A DNA stretch of 64,000 nt from Rhizobium sp. RU20A (GTDB lineage: Bacteria > Pseudomonadota > Alphaproteobacteria > Rhizobiales > Rhizobiaceae): positions 1 to 64,000 of the forward strand of contig NZ_FTMB01000013.1 of assembly GCF_900155885.1 (NCBI RefSeq). The letters run 5' to 3'. The position numbers were made by a program, and so were the translations under genes. The notes under the pieces are model-generated. The model worked only from the letters and a program-made list of their open reading frames with translations. It did not search any database and had not been told where the DNA came from. This document shows positions 19,954 through 28,441 of the stretch, in pieces. The stretch's first letter is position 1, and every line of letters begins with the position of its first letter.

Positions 19954-20888
19954 GCGGCGGTCCTCCAGTCGATCACCATTTTCAGGCAGTCGGCATCTTC
20001 GAATGCGGTGCGGTAGGCGGTTTGCGCCTTATCGGGCGTGGCGCGGTGGGTGATGAGACCTGCGAGCGACAGGCGCCCGACGGCAATGAGGGCCAGAACG
20101 GCGTCGACGTCTGCGGGCGTGAATTCGGCGGCGATCGACAGACGCAACTCTCGCATGAAGGCGGCGGTGAAGCCGAAATCGATGCGCGGGCCGTAAAAGC
20201 CGGCCAACACGATCTCTGCGGGCCGGGCAAGGCGCGGCACGATGCGGTCGATGAGGCCGGCATCGCCGCTGGCCTCGATGACGCCGGAAAGGCCGGTGCG
20301 GGTATCGTCTGCGGGGGCTGTGACGGCGTAGCCTTGGGCGCCCTGGCGGCGGGCCGGATTGATCTCCCAGACGACGGGTCCGGGCCGTCCGAGGGCCAGC
20401 AGCATCCGGGAGATCAGCCGGCCGAGCACGCCATGGCCAACGACAAGGTCGACCGGTCCGCCGGCGCGCGAGACGGCGTGATGGGCGGTGGCGGCGAGCG
20501 CCAGCAGCACCGCCTCCTCGCCCAGCGTCTCGGGAATGACGACGGTGCGCGGGCCGGGCACCACGAGGCGGGAGGCCGTCGCGCCGAACAGGCCGGCCGC
20601 CTCCTGATAGCAGGCTGCGCCGGGAACGAAGACGAGGCTTCCGACAGAGCGCCCCGACGACGCGCCGGCGGCAACGACGCGGCCAATCGATTCGTAACCG
20701 GGAACGAGCGGATAGGCGAGGCCCGGAAAGGCGGGCATGGCGCCGGTGAAGAGCAGCTTTTCGGTGCCTGTGGAGATGCCGGAGGCCACCGTCTCGACCA
20801 CCACGTCGGCAGCGCCGGCGGCGTGGAGCGCCAGCCGTCGAACGGCGACACTGCCCGGTCTTTCGAAGATGACGCCTGCCGCCTCCAT
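19950..20888 (-). CDS. bchC: Bacteriochlorophyllide a 3-hydroxyethyl dehydrogenase
   Basis: Zinc-free member of the medium-chain dehydrogenase group (312 aa from this start) that oxidises the C3 hydroxyethyl group to acetyl. SGISTGTEKLLFTGAMP, YPLVPGYESIGRV and the dinucleotide-binding region VVGHGVLGRL are visible. GGGGAGG lies 6 bases before ATG 20888; ATG 20891 and 20906 are alternatives. First gene of the bchCXYZ-puf superoperon, with a perfect PpsR-type box about 40 bases upstream. Confidence 0.95.
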   Translation of the reverse strand: MEAAGVIFERPGSVAVRRLALHAAGAADVVVETVASGISTGTEKLLFTGAMPAFPGLAYPLVPGYESIGRVVAAGASSGRSVGSLVFVPGAACYQEAAGLFGATASRLVVPGPRTVVIPETLGEEAVLLALAATAHHAVSRAGGPVDLVVGHGVLGRLISRMLLALGRPGPVVWEINPARRQGAQGYAVTAPADDTRTGLSGVIEASGDAGLIDRIVPRLARPAEIVLAGFYGPRIDFGFTAAFMRELRLSIAAEFTPADVDAVLALIAVGRLSLAGLITHRATPDKAQTAYRTAFEDADCLKMVIDWRTAA

Positions 20889-20926
20889 CATGTGCCTCCC
20901 CAGCACGGGTTCGTTCGAACTCCGAC

Positions 20927-20944
20927 TGTCATCTTAGATTGACA
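20927..20944. promoter_or_regulatory. PpsR/CrtJ-type box upstream of bchC
   Basis: TGTCATCTTAGATTGACA is a perfect match to TGTC-N10-GACA (TGT-N12-ACA), the target of the photosynthesis repressor PpsR/CrtJ in purple bacteria. It lies 38 bases before the bchC start in the crtF-bchC interval, so it would control the bchC-puf superoperon. The ppsR gene itself is not in the window. Confidence 0.8.
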
Positions 20945-20997
20945 GTCATGATCGTCAACTAGAATTTACACTTTTTAACGGTTTGGGAATTTGCCCG

Positions 20998-22179
20998 CTA
21001 GCGAATGGCGGTGAAAATGCCGGCAATCAGCCGGTTGGGAGAGGCAATCTCGCGGATGTCGCGGAAGCCGGCTGTGGCAAGGAGCGCCGAGATTTCGGCT
21101 GGGCTGCGGCAGCGACCGGAGCCCATGGCCAGGAAGTAAAGGCCGAAATAGGCCGAGGAGAGCCGTGCGCCCGCCTCTGCCCCGCGCATGGCCTCGGCGA
21201 TGACGAGCCGGGTGCCGGGCTGCAGCGAACGGTGGAGATTGGCGAGGATGGCGCCGACGCGCTGATCGTCGTGGTCGCACAGGATGCGGATCAGCGTGAC
21301 GCAATCGGCGTCGGCGGGCAGCAGGTCGCGGGCAAAATCGCCGCCGCTGGTCGAGGAGCGGGACGCAAGGCCGCCCGCCTGAAGCCTCTCCGCGCCCCGT
21401 TCGGCAACGGCGGGCAGATCGAAGAGGGAAAGGCGCAAGGCCGCATGACGCCGGCCGGCCGCGATCAGGAACGCCCCCTCTCCGCCCCCGACATCGAGCA
21501 CTTGGCGATATACGCCGAAATCATGGGCATCCAGCAGGCAGGCGGCCATCATGGCCTGGCTCTCGCGCATCAGCGTCGAATAGGCCGCGACAGCCTCCGG
21601 TGGGAGCGCGCCGGGATCGGCACTGCGCGCATAGGCCCAGTAGCGGCCGAGCGCGGCCTCCCCGCCCGTGCCGGCCAGGAGCTGTTCGGGCTCCAGGAGA
21701 TCGCGGTAGAACATGTCGTGGTGCAGCACCATGGCCGAAAGACCGCGGTCGCTCGCCAGCACGACGCCGGCATCGCCGAGCGCCCACAGGTCCGGCGCGG
21801 CCTCGATGGTCAGCCCGAGATCGGCATTGACGGTGAGCAGCAGCCGCGCGTGCTCGACCGGCAGCCCGAGGTGACGCGCAAGGGTGGCCGTGTCGGCGGG
21901 GCGCTCCAGCAGCGCGGCGTAGAGCCCGAGACGCACACTGGCCAAGAGAATCTGCGAATGGACGAAGCCGCTCATGAGGCTGAAGAGGCCGGCGGCGTTG
22001 CGGTTCGCGATGCCCCGGAGCAGCGGCAGGCGGGCGATCAGCCGGCGAAAGCCGGGCCGGGCGATCTGCCGATTGCGCCACAGCCGCAGCTTCAGGGACA
22101 GGGCGAGCGGCAGCGGGAGAGCCGGGCGCGGCCGGCCGGACGCCGCGTTGATTTCGCTCTCCTCGTGCGCCGCGACCAT
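20998..22179 (-). CDS. crtF: Demethylspheroidene / hydroxyneurosporene O-methyltransferase
   Basis: SAM-dependent methyltransferase (393 aa) that adds the methoxy group at C1 of acyclic carotenoids in the spheroidene/spirilloxanthin route. N-terminal dimerisation region with a winged helix (about 80-150), then SAM motif QVLDVGGGEGAFLIAA and LIRILCDHDDQRV, with catalytic-region EAMRGAEAGAR. It follows crtE by 5 bases and is co-transcribed with it. Confidence 0.93.
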   Translation of the reverse strand: MVAAHEESEINAASGRPRPALPLPLALSLKLRLWRNRQIARPGFRRLIARLPLLRGIANRNAAGLFSLMSGFVHSQILLASVRLGLYAALLERPADTATLARHLGLPVEHARLLLTVNADLGLTIEAAPDLWALGDAGVVLASDRGLSAMVLHHDMFYRDLLEPEQLLAGTGGEAALGRYWAYARSADPGALPPEAVAAYSTLMRESQAMMAACLLDAHDFGVYRQVLDVGGGEGAFLIAAGRRHAALRLSLFDLPAVAERGAERLQAGGLASRSSTSGGDFARDLLPADADCVTLIRILCDHDDQRVGAILANLHRSLQPGTRLVIAEAMRGAEAGARLSSAYFGLYFLAMGSGRCRSPAEISALLATAGFRDIREIASPNRLIAGIFTAIR

Positions 22180-22184
22180 CGCGG

Positions 22185-23057
22185 TCAGGCCGCGCTGGCG
22201 GCGAGCTTCTTGGGCATCAGGCGCACGGCTTCGTTGCGGATCATGCCGCGTAGCGCCTCGGCGCCGGCGCAGTCCGGCACGCTGTCGGCGGCGGTGTCGA
22301 CGAGGTCGCGCAGGTGTGCCATGGCACCGGCAACACCGCGCACGGCGACGATGTTGGGCCGGCCGTTTTTCTGGTCCTGATGGACGGGCTTGCCGATGGC
22401 GCTGTCACCATCGCCCAGCGCGTCATAAAGGTCGTCGGCCACCTGATAGGCCGAGCCGAGCGCATCGGCGAGCGTCAGCCAGTCCTGCGGGTGGCCGCCG
22501 GACGCGATCGCCCCGGCCGAGACGGCGCCGGCAAAGAGCGAAGCGGTTTTGGCGCGGTGATACTGGTCGATGTTGATCTCCGGCTCGCTTTCCCAGGCCT
22601 GGCCCGCCACGAGGCCGAAGGGCGCGCCGACGGCCTTGGCGATGGTGGCGATGAGCGGGCCGGTGAGGCGCGGCGCATGCACGGTCTCGCGCGCCAGCGT
22701 CTCAAAGGCCGCGACGATCAGCCCGTCGCCGACGAGCAGCGCGCTCGCCTCGCCGAATTCGGCCTGCACGGAGGCGCGGCCGCGGCGGATGGCGGCGTTG
22801 TCAAAGCAGGGCATGTCGTCATGCACCAGCGAGGCGCAGTGCAGAAGCTCGATGGCGGTGGAGGCCGCCGTTGCCGAAACGGGGTCGCGGTCGCCGCAGG
22901 CCGCGGCGACCGCGAGACACAGTCGTGGCCGGATGCGCGCGCCACCGGGAAACACCGCATGCTTCATGGCGCGGGCCAGGCGGGGCGGACATCCGCTGGC
23001 CGTTGCCATGCGCAACGCGTGCTGCATGCCGGTTTCGATACGCTCCGACAGATCCAT
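22185..23057 (-). CDS. crtE: Geranylgeranyl diphosphate synthase
   Basis: Prenyltransferase (290 aa) that makes GGPP for carotenoids and the bacteriochlorophyll tail. First aspartate-rich motif LVHDDMPCFDN (about 78-87), GGARIRPRL, the QAWESE segment and the second motif QVADDLYDALGD. Divergent from crtD, sharing a 100-base control region with two PpsR-type boxes. Confidence 0.95.
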   Translation of the reverse strand: MDLSERIETGMQHALRMATASGCPPRLARAMKHAVFPGGARIRPRLCLAVAAACGDRDPVSATAASTAIELLHCASLVHDDMPCFDNAAIRRGRASVQAEFGEASALLVGDGLIVAAFETLARETVHAPRLTGPLIATIAKAVGAPFGLVAGQAWESEPEINIDQYHRAKTASLFAGAVSAGAIASGGHPQDWLTLADALGSAYQVADDLYDALGDGDSAIGKPVHQDQKNGRPNIVAVRGVAGAMAHLRDLVDTAADSVPDCAGAEALRGMIRNEAVRLMPKKLAASAA

Positions 23058-23077
23058 GTCACCCTCCCTGCACAGAA

Positions 23078-23121
23078 TGTCAAAATCAGTTGACGAAATT
23101 CTGTGTCAACATAAATTGACA
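23078..23121. promoter_or_regulatory. Tandem PpsR/CrtJ-type boxes between crtE and crtD
   Basis: TGTCAACATAAATTGACA (23104-23121) is a perfect TGTC-N10-GACA box. TGTCAAAATCAGTTGACG (23078-23095) matches in all but the last base. They are 8 bases apart, the arrangement known for cooperative PpsR binding, and would repress both divergent operons under oxygen. Confidence 0.85.
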
Positions 23122-23157
23122 TAGACAAAGGGAATGTCAACGTGTCGGGAGGCGGTT

Positions 23158-24732
23158 TTGCCTGAAGGTCCGGACGAAACGGTGGTGGTGATCGGCGCCG
23201 GCATGGGCGGCCTTGCCGCGGCCATCCGTCTGGCGGCGGCCGGCCTTCGCGTCAGCATCGTCGAGGCGCGGCAAAGCCCCGGCGGCAAGCTGCGACAGGT
23301 GCCGGCCGGTCCCGCGTGGCTCGATGCCGGCCCGACCGTGCTGACCATGCGCTGGGTCTTCGACGACCTCCTCTCTGTCTGCGGCACAAGCCTTGCGGAT
23401 GAAATCAGCCTGACGCGCGCCACCACACTCGCCCGCCACGTCTGGCGCGGCGGGCAGAGCCTCGATCTCTTCGCCGATGTCGCCGAAAGCCGCCGCGCCA
23501 TTGCCGATTTCGCCGGGCGGCGGGAGGGCGAGGGCTTTTCCCGCTTTGCCGCGGACAGCGCGCGCATCTTCACGCTGCTCAAGGACACGTTCATCGACGC
23601 GACGCGGCCCAATCCCCTGTCGCTTTCGGCCCGCATCGGCCTGATGCGTCCCGGTGCGCTGCTGGCGCTGAGGCCCTTTTCGACGCTCTGGTCGGCGCTC
23701 TCGACCTATTTTGCCGATGAGCGCCTGCGCCAGCTTTTCGGCCGCTACGCTACCTATTGCGGCTCTTCGCCATTCGATGCGCCCGCTACGCTGATGCTGG
23801 TGGCGCATGTGGAGCAGGCGGGCGTCTGGATCGTCGAGGGCGGCATGCAGGCGCTGGCGCTCCGGCTGGCCGAGATCGCGGAAGGGCTCGGCGTCACCTT
23901 TCATTATGGCGAGCGGGTCAGCGCGATCCTGAAGGACAGCGCCGGGCAATCCGTTGCGGGCGTGCGGTGCGCCAGCGGCCGCGTGCTGCCGGCATCCGAA
24001 GTGATCTTCAACGGCGATGCGGCCGCGCTCCCGGGCCTGCTGGGGCGGCCAGCGGCGCGCCCACCCGCGCCGCCTTCCCTCTCCGCCCTGGTCGCCTGCA
24101 CGCTGACGGCGCCGGAGCCGGGGCCGCTAGCCCATCACACCGTGCATTTTTCCGATGACTACCGCGGCGAGTTCGAAGCGATCTTCAAGCGGGGAGAGCC
24201 GCCCGCCGACCCGACCGTCTATCTCTGTGCGCCGGACCGCACGGCGGCGGGCGCGCGCCGGGCGGATGCGGCGGCGGACACGCCCGAACGGCTCTATGCG
24301 CTGATGAACATGCCCGCCAATGGCGACCGGCACAGCTATGACGAAAGCGAGATCGACCGATGCCTGAGCGCGATGGAGAGCCGGCTTTCGGCGAACGGAT
24401 CGGCGCTGCGCTTCGACCGCAGCCGGATGACGGTGACGGCGCCGGATGGCTATTCCCGGCTCTTTCCGGCAACGGGCGGGGCGCTCTACGGCATGGCCTC
24501 GCATGGATGGGCGGCGTCCTTCCGCCGGCCGGGGGCGCGGACGGGCCTGAAGGGCCTTTATCTGGCGGGCGGCAGCATCCATCCGGGCCCGGGCGTGCCG
24601 ATGGCGGCGCTCTCGGGCAAGATCGCGGCGGCGAGCCTGATGGCCGACCGACGTTCGGACGGCCCGTCGAGCCGGGTGGCTATCAGTGGTGGTATGCCGA
24701 TGCGGTCAGCGACTGCGGCGCCTTTGCCCTGA
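23158..24732 (+). CDS. crtD: Acyclic carotenoid C3,4 desaturase (methoxyneurosporene dehydrogenase)
   Basis: FAD-dependent phytoene-desaturase-like enzyme (524 aa) that introduces the C3-C4 double bond in 1-hydroxy/methoxy carotenoids. FAD-binding VVVIGAGMGGLAAAIRLA at the N-terminus; C-terminal GLYLAGGSIHPGPGVPMAALSG. A TTG at 23158 is preferred as the start because GGGAGG lies 5 bases before it; an ATG at 23134 is in frame but has the purine run almost touching it. The last 30 codons beyond the usual end overlap the crtC coding region in another frame. Confidence 0.92.
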   Translation: MPEGPDETVVVIGAGMGGLAAAIRLAAAGLRVSIVEARQSPGGKLRQVPAGPAWLDAGPTVLTMRWVFDDLLSVCGTSLADEISLTRATTLARHVWRGGQSLDLFADVAESRRAIADFAGRREGEGFSRFAADSARIFTLLKDTFIDATRPNPLSLSARIGLMRPGALLALRPFSTLWSALSTYFADERLRQLFGRYATYCGSSPFDAPATLMLVAHVEQAGVWIVEGGMQALALRLAEIAEGLGVTFHYGERVSAILKDSAGQSVAGVRCASGRVLPASEVIFNGDAAALPGLLGRPAARPPAPPSLSALVACTLTAPEPGPLAHHTVHFSDDYRGEFEAIFKRGEPPADPTVYLCAPDRTAAGARRADAAADTPERLYALMNMPANGDRHSYDESEIDRCLSAMESRLSANGSALRFDRSRMTVTAPDGYSRLFPATGGALYGMASHGWAASFRRPGARTGLKGLYLAGGSIHPGPGVPMAALSGKIAAASLMADRRSDGPSSRVAISGGMPMRSATAAPLP

Positions 24733-25601
24733 CGGTCATCGCCTTCGTCGGCTCGGTCTTCTCGCCCTATTACCACTGGTCGGGCCGCAAACGCCCGGAG
24801 AACCACGTCGCCTTCAACGTCGCTCTCTACACGCCGACGGGCAATGTCTGGGCGATGACGGAACGCGGCGCGGGGGCGCTGGCGCGCAGCGAGACGGAGA
24901 TCGCGATCGGCCGGAGCCGGATGGCGGTCGACGCTTTCGGCGCTCTCTCGATCCACTTCGATGAGACGGCGCTTCCCTGGCCCGGACACCGCCTGCTGCC
25001 CCGCCGCATCACCGGCTCCATCCGCATCGAGCCGGAGGCGCCCTCCGGTCCCTGCCTGCGGCTCGACGGCGGCGGGCATCACCACTGGCAGCCGCGCATT
25101 CCGACCGGGCGTGCCAGCGTGAGCTGCGATGCCCTGCCCGGCGGCGGCTGGCAGGGGCACGGCTATCACGACTGGAACGCGGGCACGCGCCCGCCCGAGC
25201 AGGACTTTTCCGGCTGGGACTGGGCCCGCGGCATTCTGCCGGAGACGGGGGAAACGGTCATTCTCTACGATGCGCGCCTCGCCGATGGCAGCCGCCGCGC
25301 CTTCGGCCTACGCTACGCGCCCGGCGGATCGGCAGCAACCCCCGAGGTCTTCACCTTGCCGCCGCCGCAGGCCCTGCCGCGCGGCTTCTGGGGCGTGACG
25401 GGATCCATCGCCTGCGATCCCGATGCGCGGCCCGTGCTGCGTCGCCGGCTGGAGGATACGCCCTTTTACACGCGCGCGCTGGTGGATGTCGTGCTGGGCG
25501 GCCGGCCCGTCAGTCTCGTGCAGGAAACGCTGGACTGCAAACGCCTCGCCAACCCGCTGGTGCGGCTGATGCTGCCCTTCCGCATGCCGCGCCGGGGTTA
25601 G
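24507..25601 (+). CDS. crtC: Acyclic carotenoid 1,2-hydratase (start uncertain)
   Basis: Hydrates the C1-C2 end of neurosporene/lycopene. The family core begins about 24654 (FGRPVEPGGYQWWYADAVSD, then GSVFSPYYHWSGRKRPENH) and runs to GHGYHDWNAG and FGLRYAPGG near the end. No ATG, GTG or TTG in this frame lies between the ATG at 24507 and that core, and 24507 is 226 bases inside crtD, giving an unfamiliar extension of about 49 residues. A rare start (an ACG at 24651) or coupling by frameshift from crtD are alternatives. The gene converges on the 48-codon gene with a 4-base overlap. Confidence 0.85.
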   Translation: MGGVLPPAGGADGPEGPLSGGRQHPSGPGRADGGALGQDRGGEPDGRPTFGRPVEPGGYQWWYADAVSDCGAFALTVIAFVGSVFSPYYHWSGRKRPENHVAFNVALYTPTGNVWAMTERGAGALARSETEIAIGRSRMAVDAFGALSIHFDETALPWPGHRLLPRRITGSIRIEPEAPSGPCLRLDGGGHHHWQPRIPTGRASVSCDALPGGGWQGHGYHDWNAGTRPPEQDFSGWDWARGILPETGETVILYDARLADGSRRAFGLRYAPGGSAATPEVFTLPPPQALPRGFWGVTGSIACDPDARPVLRRRLEDTPFYTRALVDVVLGGRPVSLVQETLDCKRLANPLVRLMLPFRMPRRG

Positions 25602-25744
25602 CGCTGACTGTCATCCCCCGGTATCTTCTCGTCGCTTTTCCGGTCGTCGTAGCGGGCAAGGTCACGCTTCTGCCAGATGTAGAAGGCGAGCACGAGGCCG
25701 AAGACGAAGAGCGCCTCGATGAGGCCGAAATAGTGCTCATACAC
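25598..25744 (-). CDS. Small single-pass membrane protein after crtB
   Basis: A 48-residue protein with a GTG start coupled to the crtB stop (GTGTATGA). A short N-terminus (VYEHYFGLIE) leads into one membrane helix (ALFVFGLVLAFYIW) and a charged tail QKRDLARYDDRKSDEK. A similar small protein gene next to crtB is seen in some photosynthesis clusters. Function unknown; a role in carotenoid or assembly complexes is only positional inference. Confidence 0.72.
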   Translation of the reverse strand: MYEHYFGLIEALFVFGLVLAFYIWQKRDLARYDDRKSDEKIPGDDSQR

Positions 25745-26879
25745 GGTGCGGCGCCCCCTCCCCTGCCGCGCGGGCCGGCGGGCGGCGTTCGGTGCGGGCG
25801 CGGTGCTGGAGATCGAGCAGCAGGGCGGCGAAACGGTCGATCCCGCCTTCGCCCTCTCTCGGCGGTGCGGCAACCGCCCGTCCGGTGGCGGCCGCAACGA
25901 GGCTTGCAACGGAGGGATCGGCGGGGGCACGACGGGCTGCGGCCATGAATCCTTCGGTCAGCGCCACCGGCCGGCGGGCGGCGAGCAGGATGGCCAGCTT
26001 GCGCGGCAGCGATGTGCGGGCCCGGCGCGACAGGCTGTCATGGCCGGCGCCGGCGATCTGCCGGCCGATGTCCCGATAGGTGAGCGCGGCCGTGCGGATC
26101 GCGTGGCGGCAATCGGCCGGAAGCGCGACGATGCCGGCATGGGCGAGCGCATAATGCTGGTCGGCCTCGGCCAGCAGCCTTGCGACGACGGCGCCGATGG
26201 CCGGCGTGAAGCGCGGTGCGGCGCGAAGGGCTTCAGCATCGACACCCGCCTCCGCCAGCCAGTCCGAAGGCAGATAGAGCCTGCCATGGGCAAGGTCTTC
26301 CCCCACATCCCGGGCGATGTTGGTGAGTTGCATGGCAAGGCCGAGATCGGCGGCGCGGGCGAGCGCCCAGGGTTCGCTCGTTCCCATCACCAGCGCCATC
26401 ATGATGCCGACGCTGGAGGCAACGCCGGCGGCGTAGTCCTTCACCTCACCGATAGTCCGGTACTGCCGGTCCGTCATGTCCATCTCGAAGCCATCGAGAA
26501 GGGCGACGGGCACTGCCTTGGGAATGCCGTGGGTTTCCACCAGCTGCGCGAAGGCGCGGTCGCAGGCATGGTCCGATGGCGTGCCGGCATAGAGGCGGTC
26601 GAGCCGTTCGCGCAGCCGCTCCAGCACATCCGGCCGGCGCCCGCGCGCATCCACCGCATCGTCGGAATGGCGGCAGAAGGCATAGAGCGCATGGGCCGCC
26701 TGTCGCGTGGCGCGCGGCAGAAGCAGCGAGGCGATGTGGAAGGATTTCGAGCCGCGCCTAATGGAGGCCGTGCAGCGGTCGAGATCCGTGCCGGCGCCGC
26801 TAAAGCCGTAATTCAGCGCGGCCGGGCGGTAGATGGCGGATCCGCGGTGAAGGGGTGTGGTGGTGACGATCTCGCTCAT
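25737..26879 (-). CDS. crtB: Phytoene synthase
   Basis: Joins two GGPP to phytoene (380 aa). Squalene/phytoene synthase motifs: SIRRGSKSFHIASLLLP, the first aspartate motif CRHSDDAVDARG, and QLTNIARDVGEDLAHGRLYLP with the second aspartate motif. The C-terminus carries a proline/arginine-rich tail. ATG at 26879 overlaps the crtI stop (ATGA); a longer frame lies inside crtI. Confidence 0.96.
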   Translation of the reverse strand: MSEIVTTTPLHRGSAIYRPAALNYGFSGAGTDLDRCTASIRRGSKSFHIASLLLPRATRQAAHALYAFCRHSDDAVDARGRRPDVLERLRERLDRLYAGTPSDHACDRAFAQLVETHGIPKAVPVALLDGFEMDMTDRQYRTIGEVKDYAAGVASSVGIMMALVMGTSEPWALARAADLGLAMQLTNIARDVGEDLAHGRLYLPSDWLAEAGVDAEALRAAPRFTPAIGAVVARLLAEADQHYALAHAGIVALPADCRHAIRTAALTYRDIGRQIAGAGHDSLSRRARTSLPRKLAILLAARRPVALTEGFMAAARRAPADPSVASLVAAATGRAVAAPPREGEGGIDRFAALLLDLQHRARTERRPPARAAGEGAPHRV

Positions 26880-28441
26880 GCCACCCCTCCCCCGGCCTTC
26901 AGCGCCGCGGGGTCCGGCACGAGACCGGCGACGATGCGGGCCGAACAGAGCACGCCCGGCAGGCCCGCGCCCGGATGGGTCCCCGCACCGCACAGATAGA
27001 GATTGTCGAGCTCCTCCGACTGGTTGTGCGGGCGGAACCAGGCGCTTTGCAGCAGCTTCGGCTCCAGCGCGAAGGCGGCGCCCGCGAACGAATGCAGCCG
27101 CTCGCGAAAATCGATAGGGGTTGCGATGCGCGAGGAGACGATGTGGCGGCCGAGATCCGGCAGCACGGTTTCCTCCAGCCGCTTTTCGATGCGGCGGCGA
27201 TAGATCTCCGCATCGCGGGCCCAGTCGGCATTGCCGGTGAGATTGGGCACCGGGCTCAGCACGTAGAAACTGTCGCAGCCATCAGGCGCGACGGATGGAT
27301 CCACGGCGCTGGGGCGGTGCAGATAGAGGCTGAAATCGCCGGCCAGATGCTTGCGGTGGAAGATGTCGTCGAGCAGGCCGCGATAGCGGGGGCCGAAGAC
27401 CATGCTGTGGTGATGCACGTCGCCATAGCGGCGATTTGTGCCGAAATACCAGACGAAGAGGCCCATGGAATAATCGCCGCGGCTGATCTTGCGATCCGTC
27501 CAGCGCTTGCGCGGCAGGTGGGCCAGGAGCTTGCCATAGGTGGTGGCGGGATCGGCATTGGAGACGACGATATCGGCGGCGATCGTCTCGCCCGAGGCGA
27601 GCCGCACGCCCGTGGCGCGACGCCCCTTGGTCAGGATCGTCTCCACCGTCTCGCCCAGCCGGATCGTGCCGCCGTTCAGCCGCACGAGCTTTGCAATGCC
27701 CGCGACCAGTGCATTGGTGCCGCCCATGGCGTAATGCACGCCGTGCCGGCTCTCCAGATGCGCGATCAGGCAATAGAAGGAGGTGGCGGAGAAGGGATTG
27801 CCGCCGATCAGCAGCGGATGGAAGGAAAACAGCGTGCGCAGCTTCTCGTGTCGGAAATGCTTCGCCACGACCGAATGCACGGAGCGATAGCCGCCGAGCC
27901 GCACGAGCCCCAGCATGGCTCGCGCCGTGAAGGCGAGGCTGTGGAACGGCCTGTCGGCCATCTCTTCGAAGGCGACCGCGTAGATCCGCCGGCTCTCCTC
28001 CATGAAGCCGCGATAGCCGGCAACGCCATGGATGGGATCGATCCGCGCCACCTCCGCCTCCATGGCGGCGGGGTCTCCCGAATAGTCGAACCATGTCCCG
28101 TCATCGAAGCGCACCCGGTAGAAAGGAAGGCAGGGCCTCAGATCGACATCCTCGGCAAAGGTGGCGCCGCAATCCTTCCAGAGCTCTTCGAAAAGAAACG
28201 GCGCGGTAATGATGGTGGGGCCGGCATCGAAGACGAAGCCATCCTGCCGGTGAGCATAGGCTCGCCCGCCCGGCGCATCGAGCGGATCGACCACCGTCAC
28301 CCGATAGCCGCGGGCGGCGAGGAGAGCTGCGGCCGACAGGCCGCCGACGCCCGCGCCGATGACCAGCGCATGCGCTCGGGCCGGATCGGCTTCGGTTGTC
28401 AGAGTGGGACGGTCGATGGGAAAGCGCTGCGCCACCGTCAT
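26876..28441 (-). CDS. crtI: Phytoene desaturase
   Basis: FAD enzyme (521 aa) that desaturates phytoene to neurosporene or lycopene. FAD-binding ALVIGAGVGGLSAAALLAARG, GRAYAHRQDGFVFDAGPTII, and the C-terminal LYLCGAGTHPGAGLPGVL bacterial desaturase signature. Whether it does three or four steps cannot be read from sequence. Coupled to bchO and crtB by ATGA overlaps. Confidence 0.96.
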   Translation of the reverse strand: MTVAQRFPIDRPTLTTEADPARAHALVIGAGVGGLSAAALLAARGYRVTVVDPLDAPGGRAYAHRQDGFVFDAGPTIITAPFLFEELWKDCGATFAEDVDLRPCLPFYRVRFDDGTWFDYSGDPAAMEAEVARIDPIHGVAGYRGFMEESRRIYAVAFEEMADRPFHSLAFTARAMLGLVRLGGYRSVHSVVAKHFRHEKLRTLFSFHPLLIGGNPFSATSFYCLIAHLESRHGVHYAMGGTNALVAGIAKLVRLNGGTIRLGETVETILTKGRRATGVRLASGETIAADIVVSNADPATTYGKLLAHLPRKRWTDRKISRGDYSMGLFVWYFGTNRRYGDVHHHSMVFGPRYRGLLDDIFHRKHLAGDFSLYLHRPSAVDPSVAPDGCDSFYVLSPVPNLTGNADWARDAEIYRRRIEKRLEETVLPDLGRHIVSSRIATPIDFRERLHSFAGAAFALEPKLLQSAWFRPHNQSEELDNLYLCGAGTHPGAGLPGVLCSARIVAGLVPDPAALKAGGGVA

